Of a DNA stretch of 64,000 bases, positions 33,788 to 42,521 are shown one piece after another (positions within the stretch are counted from its first letter, which is position 1; every line of letters starts with the position of its first letter). The notes beneath the pieces were generated by a model, which saw only the letters and a list, made by a program, of their open reading frames with translations, did no database searches and had not been told where the DNA came from. The DNA lies in assembly GCA_004555205.1 (NCBI GenBank), contig SFIY01000008.1, positions 6,344-70,343 on the forward strand, in the 5' to 3' direction. Source of the stretch: Clostridiales bacterium (GTDB lineage: Bacteria; Bacillota; Clostridia; Oscillospirales; Oscillospiraceae). The position numbers and the translations under genes were made by a program.

Positions 33788-35626
33788 ATGACCGTGGATA
33801 AAAGACTGGAACGCATTTTGCCCCGCGTACAGAAACCGGCACGCTATGTAGGCGGCGAGTATAATGCGGTGATGAAGGATAAGAGCGAAGTGGACACGCG
33901 TATTGCCTTCTGCTTCCCCGATACCTACGAGATCGGTATGTCCAATTTGGGCATGCGGATTCTCTACGGCGTGATGAACAACATGGACGGTGTGTGGTGT
34001 GAGCGCGTGTTTGCCCCTTGGGGCGACATGGAGGAGGAGATGCGCAAGACGGGTATGCCGCTTTTTGCGCTGGAATCCGGCGAGCCGATCACCCATCATG
34101 ACATTGTGGCCTTTTCCGTGGGGTATGAAATGGCCTTTCCCACCATTTTGAACATGCTGGATCTGGCCAATATCCCCCTGCACAGCGCCGAGCGCACCGG
34201 GCTGACCCCACTGGTCATTGCCGGGGGTACGGCCATGTATAATGCCGAGCCTCTGGCGGACTTTATTGATCTTGTCAGTCTTGGCGAGGGTGAGGATATT
34301 ACCGTGGAATTGGTGGAGCTGCACCGTCAGGCGCGGCGCGAGGGTTGGAGCAAGCACGAGTTTTTGTGTAAAGCCGCTCAGCTTGACGGCATTTATGTGC
34401 CGAGCCTCTATGAAGTGACCTACCATGAAAACGGCACGGTGAAGGCGATCATTCCTCACGACGGCGCGCCTGAGACGGTGACCAAGCGGATCGTGCAGGA
34501 TATGGACAAGTCCTATTTCCCGGTGAAGACCATCGTGCCCTCTACGGAGATCGTGCAGGACCGCGTCATGCTGGAGCTGTTCCGCGGCTGCATTCGCGGC
34601 TGCCGTTTCTGTCAGGCGGGCTATGTCTACCGTCCGGTGCGCAATCGCAGCCGCGATCTGTGCGCCGCGTACGGTGTGGCGTCCTGCAACGATTCGGGCT
34701 ATCAGGAGATGACGCTTTCCTCCCTCAGCACCAGCGACTATCCCGAGTTGACCGCTCTTTGCGATACGCTGGAGGATTTCTGTACCCGGCGCCATGTGAA
34801 TCTGTCGCTGCCCAGTCTGCGCGCCGATAATTTTTCCATGAATCTGATGCAGCGTCTGGCCAAGGGACGCAAGTCCGGTCTGACCTTTGCGCCGGAAGCG
34901 GGGACCCAGCGCCTGCGCGATGTGATCAATAAGAATGTAACGCTGGAGGATCTGCTGACCTCCTGCAAGACCGCCTTTGCCGGCGGATATAACGCGGTGA
35001 AACTCTACTTTATGCTGGGTTTGCCCACGGAGACGGACGAGGATGTCCTCGGCATTGCCGATGTGGCGGCCCGGGTGATGCACGCATGGCGCGAAAGTGC
35101 CGCCGATAAGAGCCGCGGTGTGCGCATTACGGTGTCCACCTCGTACTTTGTGCCCAAGCCCCACACGGCCTTCCAGTGGGAGGCGCAGATCTCCCGGGAG
35201 GAATATGAGCGCCGCGTGAAGCTGCTGCGCGAGGCCATGACCACCAAGACCGTGACCTATAACTGGCACGACGGCGAAACCAGCTTTCTGGAAGCCGTGC
35301 TGGCCCGCGGTGACAGACGACTGGGCAAGGTGTTGGAAACGGCGTGGCGCATGGGGGCCAGGCTGGATGCATGGGAGGAGTATTTCTCCTTGCAGCGCTG
35401 GATGGATGCCTTTGCACAGTGCGGCATTGACCCGCATTTCTATGCCAACCGCGTCCGCGAAAGGGATGAAGTCATGCCCTGGAGCATGATTGCCAGCGGC
35501 GTGACGGAAAGCTACCTCTGGCGCGAACGGGAGAGAGCCTACGAAAGCGTTACGACGCCGGATTGCCGCAGCCATTGCAATGGCTGTGGTGCCAACCGAC
35601 TGGTAGGAGGTAAGTGCGATGTCTAA
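33788..35626 (+). CDS. TIGR03960-family radical SAM protein
   Basis: 612 residues. N-terminal cobalamin-binding-like Rossmann domain (AFCFPDTYEIGMSNLGMRILY) and a radical SAM core with CIRGCRFCQAG (the three Cys bind the [4Fe-4S]-SAM cluster, near 273-281). A C-terminal Cys group (CRSHCNGCG) may bind a further cluster. The family is always paired with TIGR03936, which follows with an 8-nt overlap. The reaction is unknown; the linkage to ribosomal and RNA-processing genes suggests an RNA or ribosome modification role. Confidence 0.93.
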   Translation: MTVDKRLERILPRVQKPARYVGGEYNAVMKDKSEVDTRIAFCFPDTYEIGMSNLGMRILYGVMNNMDGVWCERVFAPWGDMEEEMRKTGMPLFALESGEPITHHDIVAFSVGYEMAFPTILNMLDLANIPLHSAERTGLTPLVIAGGTAMYNAEPLADFIDLVSLGEGEDITVELVELHRQARREGWSKHEFLCKAAQLDGIYVPSLYEVTYHENGTVKAIIPHDGAPETVTKRIVQDMDKSYFPVKTIVPSTEIVQDRVMLELFRGCIRGCRFCQAGYVYRPVRNRSRDLCAAYGVASCNDSGYQEMTLSSLSTSDYPELTALCDTLEDFCTRRHVNLSLPSLRADNFSMNLMQRLAKGRKSGLTFAPEAGTQRLRDVINKNVTLEDLLTSCKTAFAGGYNAVKLYFMLGLPTETDEDVLGIADVAARVMHAWRESAADKSRGVRITVSTSYFVPKPHTAFQWEAQISREEYERRVKLLREAMTTKTVTYNWHDGETSFLEAVLARGDRRLGKVLETAWRMGARLDAWEEYFSLQRWMDAFAQCGIDPHFYANRVRERDEVMPWSMIASGVTESYLWRERERAYESVTTPDCRSHCNGCGANRLVGGKCDV

Positions 35627-36281
35627 GCTGCGTTTGTTGTTTGTCAAGGAGGCGCAGGCATCCTATATTTCCCATCTGGATCTGCTGCGTACCTTCCAGC
35701 GCGCCTTTCCGCGCACCGAACTGGAGATCAAGCACTCACAGGGGTATCACCCCCACCCCATTATTTCCATTGTCCTGCCTTTGCCGGTCGGACAGAGCAG
35801 CGACTGCGAGCTGCTGGACTTCGAAGTGACTCAGGAAACAGACGGCAGCGGTATTGCCGACAAGCTGAACGAGGGCATGCCGGCCGGCCTGCGTGTGCTG
35901 GACTGCTATGAGGCAAAGCGCCCGGTGAAGGAGCTGGCTTACCTGCAGGCAAGCATGGAGCTGGAATACGATCACGGTGTGCCGGAGGGTGCCTTGATGC
36001 GCCTGCAGGCGCTGTTTGAGCGGGAGGAGCTGGTGATCCAAAAGCGCACCAAGCGCAAGGATATGGCCGATGTGGACATTGCACCGATGATCCGCGAAAT
36101 GAAGTGGACGGAGGAGCCGGGCAAGATCAAGACGCAGGTGACCGTGTCGGCACAGAATCCGGGATTGAATCCCCAACTGTTGGGCAAAGCCATTGAGCGC
36201 TATCTGCCTGAGATGCAGCCGGATTTCATTCGTATTCGCCGCCGACGCATTTTGGACGCAAACGGCGAAGATTTTCGCTGA
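35619..36281 (+). CDS. TIGR03936-family radical SAM-associated protein (DUF2344)
   Basis: 220 residues, soluble. Family start LRLLFVKEAQASYISHLDLLRTFQRAFPRT (in parts YISHLDLLRTFQRAF near 16-30), YSQGYHPHP-like segment (HSQGYHPHPIISI near 42) and C-terminal RIRRRRI. It presumably acts as substrate-binding partner of the preceding radical SAM enzyme. In many Clostridia a ribonuclease G/rng gene and rplU follow; here rplS follows instead. Confidence 0.93.
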   Translation: MSKLRLLFVKEAQASYISHLDLLRTFQRAFPRTELEIKHSQGYHPHPIISIVLPLPVGQSSDCELLDFEVTQETDGSGIADKLNEGMPAGLRVLDCYEAKRPVKELAYLQASMELEYDHGVPEGALMRLQALFEREELVIQKRTKRKDMADVDIAPMIREMKWTEEPGKIKTQVTVSAQNPGLNPQLLGKAIERYLPEMQPDFIRIRRRRILDANGEDFR

Positions 36282-36307
36282 AAACCCCATTTTTTGCAAA
36301 AAAGTGC

Positions 36308-36336
36308 TTGCAATTGCGGCACGTATGTGATATTCT
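36308..36336 (+). promoter_or_regulatory. rplS promoter
   Basis: TTGCAA (36308-36313), 17-bp spacer, TATTCT (36331-36336). Confidence 0.6.
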
Positions 36337-36342
36337 ATCATG

Positions 36343-36426
36343 GCGTAAAAAGGGCGGTCCTCTGTCGTCGGCGTCCCCAAGAGAGCGGATGCCATGGAAA
36401 TGGCGGCATGAACACCTATAATATTA
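36343..36426 (+). promoter_or_regulatory. Structured 5' leader of rplS (candidate L19 leader)
   Basis: The leader of about 98 nt can form GGCGTCC (36368-36374) with GGATGCC (36387-36393, one G-U), or alternatively ATGCCAT with ATGGCGGCAT (36389-36408). The two stems share bases and exclude each other. Firmicute rplS genes can carry an autoregulatory L19 leader; I cannot confirm the family match by eye. Confidence 0.4.
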
Positions 36427-36440
36427 GGAGGAAAAAATCC

Positions 36441-36779
36441 ATGGATCTCATCAAGGCATTGAATGAAAAGCAGTTGAAGGAAGTACCTGAGGTTGCCGTG
36501 GGCGATACCGTCCGTGTGCACGTGAAGGTCAAGGAAGGCTCCCGCGAGCGTGTCCAGGTCTTTGAGGGTACTGTCATCGCAAAGAAGCACGGTGGCATCG
36601 AGGAAACCATCACCGTCCGCCGTATCTCCTACGGCGTGGGCGTGGAGAAGGTCTTCCCCCTGCATTCTCCCATCATCGAGAAGTTCGAAATCGTTCGCCA
36701 CGGTTATGTGCGCCGTGCCAAGCTGTACTACCTGCGTGACCGCGTCGGTAAGTCTGCCAAGCTGCGCGAGAAGCTGTAA
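36441..36779 (+). CDS. rplS: 50S ribosomal protein L19
   Basis: 112 residues, normal size. Located at the 30S-50S interface. Typical sequence: VAVGDTVRVHVKVKEG, QVFEGTVIAKKHGG, ETITVRRISYGVGVEKVFP and KLYYLRDRVGKSAKL. ATG 36441 follows AGGAGGAAAAAATCC. Separately terminated from rbgA. Confidence 0.98.
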   Translation: MDLIKALNEKQLKEVPEVAVGDTVRVHVKVKEGSRERVQVFEGTVIAKKHGGIEETITVRRISYGVGVEKVFPLHSPIIEKFEIVRHGYVRRAKLYYLRDRVGKSAKLREKL

Positions 36780-36794
36780 GCCGAGAACCGAAAG

Positions 36795-36827
36795 AAAACC
36801 ACCTGTTTATGTCAGGTGGTTTTTTCT
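36795..36827 (+). terminator. rplS terminator
   Basis: AAAACCACCTG pairs with CAGGTGGTTTT around a TTTATGT loop, followed by TTTTCTTTTC. Confidence 0.92.
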
Positions 36828-36894
36828 TTTCTTTTTCGTCGGAATGTGTTATACTGACTATGATTAAGAAAAACGCGCAATGAGGTGATTGACC

Positions 36895-37764
36895 GTGCAG
36901 ATGCAAGGCTTAAGCTGGTTTCCCGGCCACATGACAAAGACCAAGCGCATGATCGTGGCGGAGATCAAACATATGGACGCCGTGTGCGAGATCGTGGATG
37001 CGCGGATTCCGCTTGCCAGCCGCAATCCGGATGTGGACGAAATGGTGGGCGACAAGCCCCGTATGATGGTGCTCAACCGCGTGGATCAGGCCGATCCCCG
37101 CCAGACAAAGCGCTGGGCCGCCTATTTCCGCAACAAGGGATATGCTGTGCTGGAGGCCAACGCCAAGGGCGGCATGGGCACGGCACAGTTTGCCGGCACC
37201 GTGCGTGAACTGCTCCGCGACAAGCTGGCGTCTTACGCGGAAAAGGGGCAGGTGGGCCGGGTGGTGCGCGTGATGGTGCTGGGCATCCCCAATGTGGGCA
37301 AATCCACCTTTATCAACAAGGTGGCCAAGCGCAGGACCGCCAAAGCGGAAGACCGTCCCGGGGTGACCCGCTCCAAGCAGTGGGTGCCGGTGGACAGCAC
37401 GCTGGAGCTTCTGGATACGCCGGGTATCCTGTGGCCGAAATTTGATGATCCCCAAGTGGGCATCCATCTGGCCTTCACCGGCGCCATCAAGGACGATGTG
37501 ATGGATCTGGAGGAGCTGGCCTGCTATCTGATGGAGTATCTGGGCAAGCACTATGCCGATGTGCTGTCCGAGCGCTATAAGATCGAAGTGGAGCAAGAGG
37601 ACACCGGCTATGACCTGCTCATCAAGGCAGGCCGCAAGCGCGGCTTCCTCATGCGCGGCGCCGAGGTGGACACCGAGCGCATGGCCCGCATTCTGCTGGA
37701 CGAATTCAGAGGCGGCAAGTTGGGCCGCTTTACGCTGGAAACGGTGGAGGACGCAAAAGAATGA
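36895..37764 (+). CDS. rbgA: Ribosome biogenesis GTPase RbgA (YlqF)
   Basis: 289 residues. Circularly permuted GTPase acting late in 50S assembly. The permuted order is visible: G4 NRVDQAD (near 60) comes before G1 GIPNVGKSTFINKV (near 126), then G3 DTPGILWPKF (near 178). N-terminal GLSWFPGHMTKTKRM is diagnostic. A GTG start at 36895 is favoured: GAGGTG is 7 nt upstream, while ATG 36901 is 13 nt away and TTG 36889 too close. Operon rbgA-rnhB-yraN with ATGA overlaps. Confidence 0.95.
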   Translation: MQMQGLSWFPGHMTKTKRMIVAEIKHMDAVCEIVDARIPLASRNPDVDEMVGDKPRMMVLNRVDQADPRQTKRWAAYFRNKGYAVLEANAKGGMGTAQFAGTVRELLRDKLASYAEKGQVGRVVRVMVLGIPNVGKSTFINKVAKRRTAKAEDRPGVTRSKQWVPVDSTLELLDTPGILWPKFDDPQVGIHLAFTGAIKDDVMDLEELACYLMEYLGKHYADVLSERYKIEVEQEDTGYDLLIKAGRKRGFLMRGAEVDTERMARILLDEFRGGKLGRFTLETVEDAKE

Positions 37765-38396
37765 ACACATTGGAGCATCCCTGGAGCATCGAACAGAGCT
37801 GGTTTGAGCGCGGCGCGGAGATCATCTGCGGCGTAGACGAAGCCGGTGCAGGCCCGTTGATGGGGCCGGTGTATGCCGCGGCGGTCATTTTGCCGCCCTT
37901 CTGCCAAATCGAGGGCTTGAACGACTCGAAAAAACTGACGGAGAAGAAGCGCGAAGCGCTTTATGAGCAGATCGTGCGCAAGGCCATCTCCTATGCTGTC
38001 GCCCGTGTGGAGGCATCTGAAATTGATGAAACGGATATTCTGAGCGCGCGCATGAAGGCCATGCAGACGGCCATTGACGGCCTGGATTTTTTTCCCGACA
38101 TCGCCTTGATCGACGGCAATAAGGATCACGGCAAAACCGCGGCCATCACCACGCCCCACCAGACGGTGGTAGGCGGCGACGGGAAGAGCGCCAGCATCGC
38201 GGCGGCGTCCATTCTGGCCAAGGTCAGCCGTGACCGCTATGTGACGGAGGAGCTGGACAAGCAGTATCCCCAGTACCGGTTTGCCCAACACAAGGGCTAC
38301 GGCACCAGGCTCCACTATGAGCTGCTGGACAAGTTCGGCCCGTGCCCGGAGCACCGCAGGACATTTCTGAAGAAGTGGGAGAGCAGGAAACCATGA
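37761..38396 (+). CDS. rnhB: Ribonuclease HII
   Basis: 211 residues. Removes RNA from RNA:DNA hybrids and misincorporated ribonucleotides. Active-site motifs: CGVDEAGAGPLMGPVYAAAV (Asp-Glu pair near 26), ALIDGNKD (Asp near 115) and VGGDGKSASIAAASILAKVSRD (Asp/Ser region). The start overlaps the rbgA stop, and its own stop overlaps yraN. Confidence 0.97.
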   Translation: MNTLEHPWSIEQSWFERGAEIICGVDEAGAGPLMGPVYAAAVILPPFCQIEGLNDSKKLTEKKREALYEQIVRKAISYAVARVEASEIDETDILSARMKAMQTAIDGLDFFPDIALIDGNKDHGKTAAITTPHQTVVGGDGKSASIAAASILAKVSRDRYVTEELDKQYPQYRFAQHKGYGTRLHYELLDKFGPCPEHRRTFLKKWESRKP

Positions 38397-38743
38397 GCCG
38401 GGCCGACGGGATATGGGGAGAGGCGCAGGTGGCCAGTTACCTCCGCGCCCACGGTTATCAACTGCTGGCGCACAGTTACCGCTGCCGCTATGGCGAGATT
38501 GATTTGATTGCCAGAAAGGGGAAGGTGCTGTGCTTTGTGGAGGTCAAAACACGCGCCAATCTGGATTACGGTCTGCCGCGTGAGTATGTGACCGCCGGCA
38601 AGCAGGAAAAGCTGCGCAAAACGGCGGCATTTTACCTGTCCGCCCATGAGCTGGACTGCCCCACGCGCTTTGATGTGGCGGAGGTCTATACCGACAGCGA
38701 ACATACCTCGGTGCGCATAGAATATTGGGAAGAAGCATTTTGA
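38393..38743 (+). CDS. yraN: YraN-family (UPF0102) endonuclease-like protein
   Basis: 116 residues. Restriction-endonuclease-like fold with GEAQVASYLRAHGYQLL, the YGEIDLIARKGKVLCFVEVKTR core (in parts GEIDLIA and VEVKTR; E, D, E-x-K catalytic pattern) and a C-terminal RFDVAEVY. Function unproven; a DNA processing role is often assumed from fold and linkage to rnhB. ATGA overlap with rnhB. Confidence 0.93.
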   Translation: MSRADGIWGEAQVASYLRAHGYQLLAHSYRCRYGEIDLIARKGKVLCFVEVKTRANLDYGLPREYVTAGKQEKLRKTAAFYLSAHELDCPTRFDVAEVYTDSEHTSVRIEYWEEAF

Positions 38744-38754
38744 GGTGATAGAGA

Positions 38755-39744
38755 TTGAAGCCGATACCGTATTTTGACGCCCACTGTGACACCATCTACC
38801 GCTGTATGATGACAGACGGGGAAGTGACGCTGGATTTCGGGGAAGACGCGGAGGAACAAAAGCGGTTTTTTGCCAAGTGTGGCTGCCTGCGTGGAAATGA
38901 AGGGCATATTGACCTTATGCGAGGCAGGCAGTTTGCGCGCTGCGGTCAGTTTTTTGCCCTGTTTTTCGACGCGGCGGATGCGCCGGAGGACGGTATGTGG
39001 GCGCAGTGCCGGCGGCTGCATGATTGCTTTGTGCAGGAAATGGAAACAAACGCCGATCTGATCTGCCATTGCCGCACCGGCGCGCAGATCGACCGCGCCG
39101 TAAAAAACGGGAAAATGGCAGCCCTGCTGAGCATAGAGGGCGCCGATCTGATCGAATGTGATGTACATAAGATCAAAACCGTGGCCGATTGGGGCGTGCG
39201 ATTCCTCAACCCTGTTTGGAACCGGGCCAATGCGCTGTCCGGCACCAACAGCGAGGAGAGAGAGCGGGGACTGTCCGATAAAGGCCGCGATTTTATCCGT
39301 CAGATGGAACGCTGCGGCATCTATGCCGATGTGTCGCATCTGTCTGACCGGGGCTTTTGGGATCTTTGCCGCATGACCGCGCGGCCTATCGTGGCCTCCC
39401 ACTCCAACAGCCGCGCGCTGTGCGATCATCCGCGCAATCTGACTGACGATCAGTTCCGCGCCATCCGCGATACCGGCGGCGTGGTAGGCATGAATTTCTA
39501 CAGCCATTTTATCGGCAAGCAGCCGTCTGTCGATGATCTGGTGCGGCATATCGAGCATTTCCTTGCCATGGACGGGGAAAAGACCGTCTGTATGGGCGGT
39601 GATCTGGACGGCTGCGAGGAATTGCCGCAGGGTATGGTGGGCATGGAGGATGTGCCGAAAATCTGGCAGGCATTGGAAGAACGCGGATACCCCCGGCCGC
39701 TGCTGGAGGATCTGTTCTGGAATAACCTAAGAAAACTGCTGTAA
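38755..39744 (+). CDS. M19-family membrane-dipeptidase-like hydrolase
   Basis: 329 residues. Renal dipeptidase family, binuclear zinc enzymes that cleave dipeptides (often including D-residues). Metal motifs: FDAHCDT (His-x-Asp near 7-12), LLSIEGADLI (Glu near 125), ADVSHLSDRGFWDL (His near 196) and VASHSNSRALCDHPRNL (His near 217), plus GGDLDGCEELP late. A TTG start at 38755 is used because TGAGGTGATAGAGA directly precedes it. Eleven bp after yraN. Confidence 0.93.
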   Translation: MKPIPYFDAHCDTIYRCMMTDGEVTLDFGEDAEEQKRFFAKCGCLRGNEGHIDLMRGRQFARCGQFFALFFDAADAPEDGMWAQCRRLHDCFVQEMETNADLICHCRTGAQIDRAVKNGKMAALLSIEGADLIECDVHKIKTVADWGVRFLNPVWNRANALSGTNSEERERGLSDKGRDFIRQMERCGIYADVSHLSDRGFWDLCRMTARPIVASHSNSRALCDHPRNLTDDQFRAIRDTGGVVGMNFYSHFIGKQPSVDDLVRHIEHFLAMDGEKTVCMGGDLDGCEELPQGMVGMEDVPKIWQALEERGYPRPLLEDLFWNNLRKLL

Positions 39745-39757
39745 ACGGAGAAACGCT

Positions 39758-40447
39758 ATGGCGCTTTATGCAATCGGAGACCTGCATTTGTCGCTGTCGT
39801 CCAACAAGCCGATGGATGTGTTCGGCGAGGGATGGAAGGACTATGTACGCAGGATCGGGGAAGGTTTTTCACAACTGAATGACGAGGATGTGACGGTGCT
39901 GTGCGGCGATCTGAGCTGGGGCATGAGCCTGGAGGAATCGCTGGAGGATTTCCGGTTTATTGACGCCTTGCCGGGTAGGAAAATCCTGCTCAAGGGCAAC
40001 CACGATTATTGGTGGAACACCGTGTCCAAGATGGAACGCTTTTTGAAAGAACACGAGCTGACGACCATATCGTTTCTGTATAACAATTGCCTGACCTACG
40101 GTGATAAGGCCATCTGCGGTACCCGCGGGTGGTTCTATGAGCTGGACAATCAGGGCACGCATAATGAAAAGATGCTGCTGCGGGAGGCCGGACGATTGGA
40201 AACCTCGCTGAAGCTGGCCGGTGAGCGGGAGATACTGTGCTTTTTGCACTATCCGCCCCTGTATCAGGGCTATGAGTGTCCGGAGATTTTGCGGCTTTTG
40301 CGTGAGTACCGTGTGAAAGCCTGCTATTACGGGCATCTGCACGGTGCATCGCACCGCCGAAGAATAGAGGGAGAACGCGGCGGAACGGACTTTTCGCTGG
40401 TTGCGGCGGACTATTTGCGCTTTGTTCCTAAAAAAATTTGCGAATAG
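39758..40447 (+). CDS. Calcineurin-like metallophosphoesterase
   Basis: 229 residues. Dimetal phosphoesterase motifs: YAIGDLHLS (D-x-H, near 3-10), VLCGDLSWG (GD, near 49), LLKGNHDYWW (GNHD, near 76) and CYYGHLHG (GHxH, near 190). Substrate unknown; could act on nucleotides or phosphoproteins. Starts 13 bp after the dipeptidase gene with a GGAG site. Confidence 0.92.
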   Translation: MALYAIGDLHLSLSSNKPMDVFGEGWKDYVRRIGEGFSQLNDEDVTVLCGDLSWGMSLEESLEDFRFIDALPGRKILLKGNHDYWWNTVSKMERFLKEHELTTISFLYNNCLTYGDKAICGTRGWFYELDNQGTHNEKMLLREAGRLETSLKLAGEREILCFLHYPPLYQGYECPEILRLLREYRVKACYYGHLHGASHRRRIEGERGGTDFSLVAADYLRFVPKKICE

Positions 40448-40536
40448 CGCAAAAAAGTGTGGAAATTTCAATTGTTTTCTGGTAACATATAGAATTGCAT
40501 TGATTAAATCTTTGCTGAACGGAGGAAAAAAACAAA

Positions 40537-41850
40537 ATGAGTGTAAAATCCTGTGAAAAACTGGAAAAGAGCAAGGTCGCACTGACCATCGAGGTGGGTG
40601 CAGAGGAATTTGAAGCTGCCGTCAATAAGGCATATCTGAAGATGCGCGGCAAGATGAGCATTCCCGGCTTCCGCCCCGGCAAGGCCCCCCGCAAGATCAT
40701 CGAGGGCATGTACGGCGCAGATGTGTTCTATGAAGAAGCAGTAAATATCGTTCTGCCCCAGGCCTATGAGGCCGCCGTGAAGGAACAGGAGCTGGACGTT
40801 GTGGGTTATCCCGAGGTCGATCTGGAGAACTGCGGCAAGGAAGGCGTCACCTTCAAGTGCACCGTCGCCGTGTATCCCGAGGTCAAGCTGGGCCAGTATA
40901 AGGGCCTGGAGGCTCCCAAGGCTGAGGTCAAGGTCATGGCCGCCGATGTCAATGCCCGATTGAAGGAAATGGCTGATCGCAACAGCCGCCTGGTGAGCGT
41001 TGAGCGCGCCGTGAAGAAGAACGATACCGCCAACATCGACTTTGAAGGCTTCGATAACGGCGTTGCCTTCGAGGGCGGTAAGGGTGAGAACTTTGATCTG
41101 GAGATCGGTTCCGGCAGCTTCGTGCCCGGTTTCGAAGACCAGCTCATCGGCATGAAGGCCGGCGAGGAGAAGGAGATCGACATTACCTTCCCCGAGAACT
41201 ACACCCCTGAGCTGGCCGGCAAGCCCGTGGTGTTCAAGGTCAAGATCAACGAGGTCAAGGCCAAGGAAGTGCCTGCCATTGACGACGAGTTCGCCAAGGA
41301 TGTCAGTGAGTTTGACACCCTGAAGGAACTGAAGGCCGATATGAAGAAGAAGATGACCGAGGAGCGCAAGATTGCCGCTCAGCAGGCATTTGAAGATGCG
41401 CTGATGAAGAAGGTGGCCGACGGTATTGAGGCCGACATTCCCGAGGAAATGGTGAAGGCGCAGGCCGAGCGTATGCTGGAGGGCTTCAAGCAGCAGCTTG
41501 GCTCTCAGGGCATCTCCTTCGAGCAGTATCTGCAGATGACCGGCATGACCAACGAGGCCTTCCTGGCACAGGCGCACCAGCCCGCGCTGGATCAGGTCAG
41601 AATGGATCTGGCTGTGGAAGCCATCGTGAAGGCGGAGGGTCTGGAAGCCTCCGACGAGGATGTGGAGAACGAGATGAAGAACATTGCCGAGAAGTACGGC
41701 ATGGATCTGGAATCCGTGAAGAAGTACCTGCCCGCCGATCAGGTCAAGGAGCAGGTCATCCGCGAGAAGGTCATCAAGGTCGTTGCTGACGCCGGCGTGG
41801 CGGTGGCTCCCGTGGAGGAAGAGAAGAAAGAGGAGGAGAAGGCCGAATAA
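40537..41850 (+). CDS. tig: Trigger factor chaperone
   Basis: 437 residues. Ribosome-bound chaperone. N-terminal ribosome-binding domain with MSIPGFRPGKAPRKIIEGMYG (signature GFRxGKxP near 46), central FKBP-type prolyl isomerase domain (about 150-245: ANIDFEGFDNG, FVPGFEDQLIGMKAGEEKEI), long helical C-terminal domain and an acidic Glu/Lys tail. RBS CGGAGGAAAAAAACAAA. First gene of the tig-clpP-clpX-lon-engB region. Confidence 0.98.
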   Translation: MSVKSCEKLEKSKVALTIEVGAEEFEAAVNKAYLKMRGKMSIPGFRPGKAPRKIIEGMYGADVFYEEAVNIVLPQAYEAAVKEQELDVVGYPEVDLENCGKEGVTFKCTVAVYPEVKLGQYKGLEAPKAEVKVMAADVNARLKEMADRNSRLVSVERAVKKNDTANIDFEGFDNGVAFEGGKGENFDLEIGSGSFVPGFEDQLIGMKAGEEKEIDITFPENYTPELAGKPVVFKVKINEVKAKEVPAIDDEFAKDVSEFDTLKELKADMKKKMTEERKIAAQQAFEDALMKKVADGIEADIPEEMVKAQAERMLEGFKQQLGSQGISFEQYLQMTGMTNEAFLAQAHQPALDQVRMDLAVEAIVKAEGLEASDEDVENEMKNIAEKYGMDLESVKKYLPADQVKEQVIREKVIKVVADAGVAVAPVEEEKKEEEKAE

Positions 41851-41864
41851 TTCCGGCCCTTCCC

Positions 41865-41894
41865 TTGCTTAAATCCTATACAGGCGGGTATACT
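41865..41894 (+). promoter_or_regulatory. Possible clpP promoter
   Basis: TTGCTT (41865-41870), 18-bp spacer, TATACT (41889-41894), 40 bp before clpP. No CtsR-type or CIRCE-type heat-shock operator was seen. Confidence 0.45.
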
Positions 41895-41933
41895 TGGTAT
41901 GGAAAGCGACTTATTGAACAGGAGGTTATTTCT

Positions 41934-42515
41934 ATGAGTTTAGTCCCTTATGTTGTGGAACAGACCAATCGGGGTGAGCGATCCTATGATATCTTCTCCC
42001 GTTTGCTCAACGATCGCATTATCTTCCTGGGAGAAGAAGTGAATGATACCACTGCCAGTCTGGTCGTGGCGCAGCTTCTGTATCTGGAAGCGCAGGATCC
42101 CGATAAGGATATTCAGATGTATATCAACAGCCCCGGCGGCTCTGTCACCGCGGGTATGGCGATTTATGACACCATGCAGTACATCAAGTGCGATGTATCC
42201 ACCATCTGCATCGGCATGGCTGCCAGCATGGGCGCGTTCCTGCTGTCCTCCGGCACCAAGGGTAAGCGCATTGCGCTGCCCAACGCCGAGGTCATGATCC
42301 ACCAGCCTTCTGCCGGTACAAAGGGCAAGGTCACGGACATGGAAATTGATGTGGAGCATTTCCTGAAGATCAAACAGCGTCTGAACAAGATCCTGGCCGA
42401 AAACACCGGCAAAACGCCGGAGCAGGTGAAGGCCGATTCCGAGCGCGACCATTGGCTGAGCGCGGAGGAAGCCAAGGAGTACGGCCTGGTGGATAAGGTG
42501 ATCTACAAGAGGTAA
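41934..42515 (+). CDS. clpP: ATP-dependent Clp protease proteolytic subunit
   Basis: 193 residues, the usual size. Serine protease forming a double heptamer with ClpX. Catalytic Ser in GMAASMGAFLLSSG (near 98), His in MIHQPSAG (near 123), Asp in a later DHWLSAEEAKEYGLVD region. N-terminus SLVPYVVEQTNRGERSYDIFSRLL is typical. ATG 41934 follows AGGAGGTTATTTCT. clpX starts 6 bp later. Confidence 0.98.
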   Translation: MSLVPYVVEQTNRGERSYDIFSRLLNDRIIFLGEEVNDTTASLVVAQLLYLEAQDPDKDIQMYINSPGGSVTAGMAIYDTMQYIKCDVSTICIGMAASMGAFLLSSGTKGKRIALPNAEVMIHQPSAGTKGKVTDMEIDVEHFLKIKQRLNKILAENTGKTPEQVKADSERDHWLSAEEAKEYGLVDKVIYKR

Positions 42516-42521
42516 TAAGCA

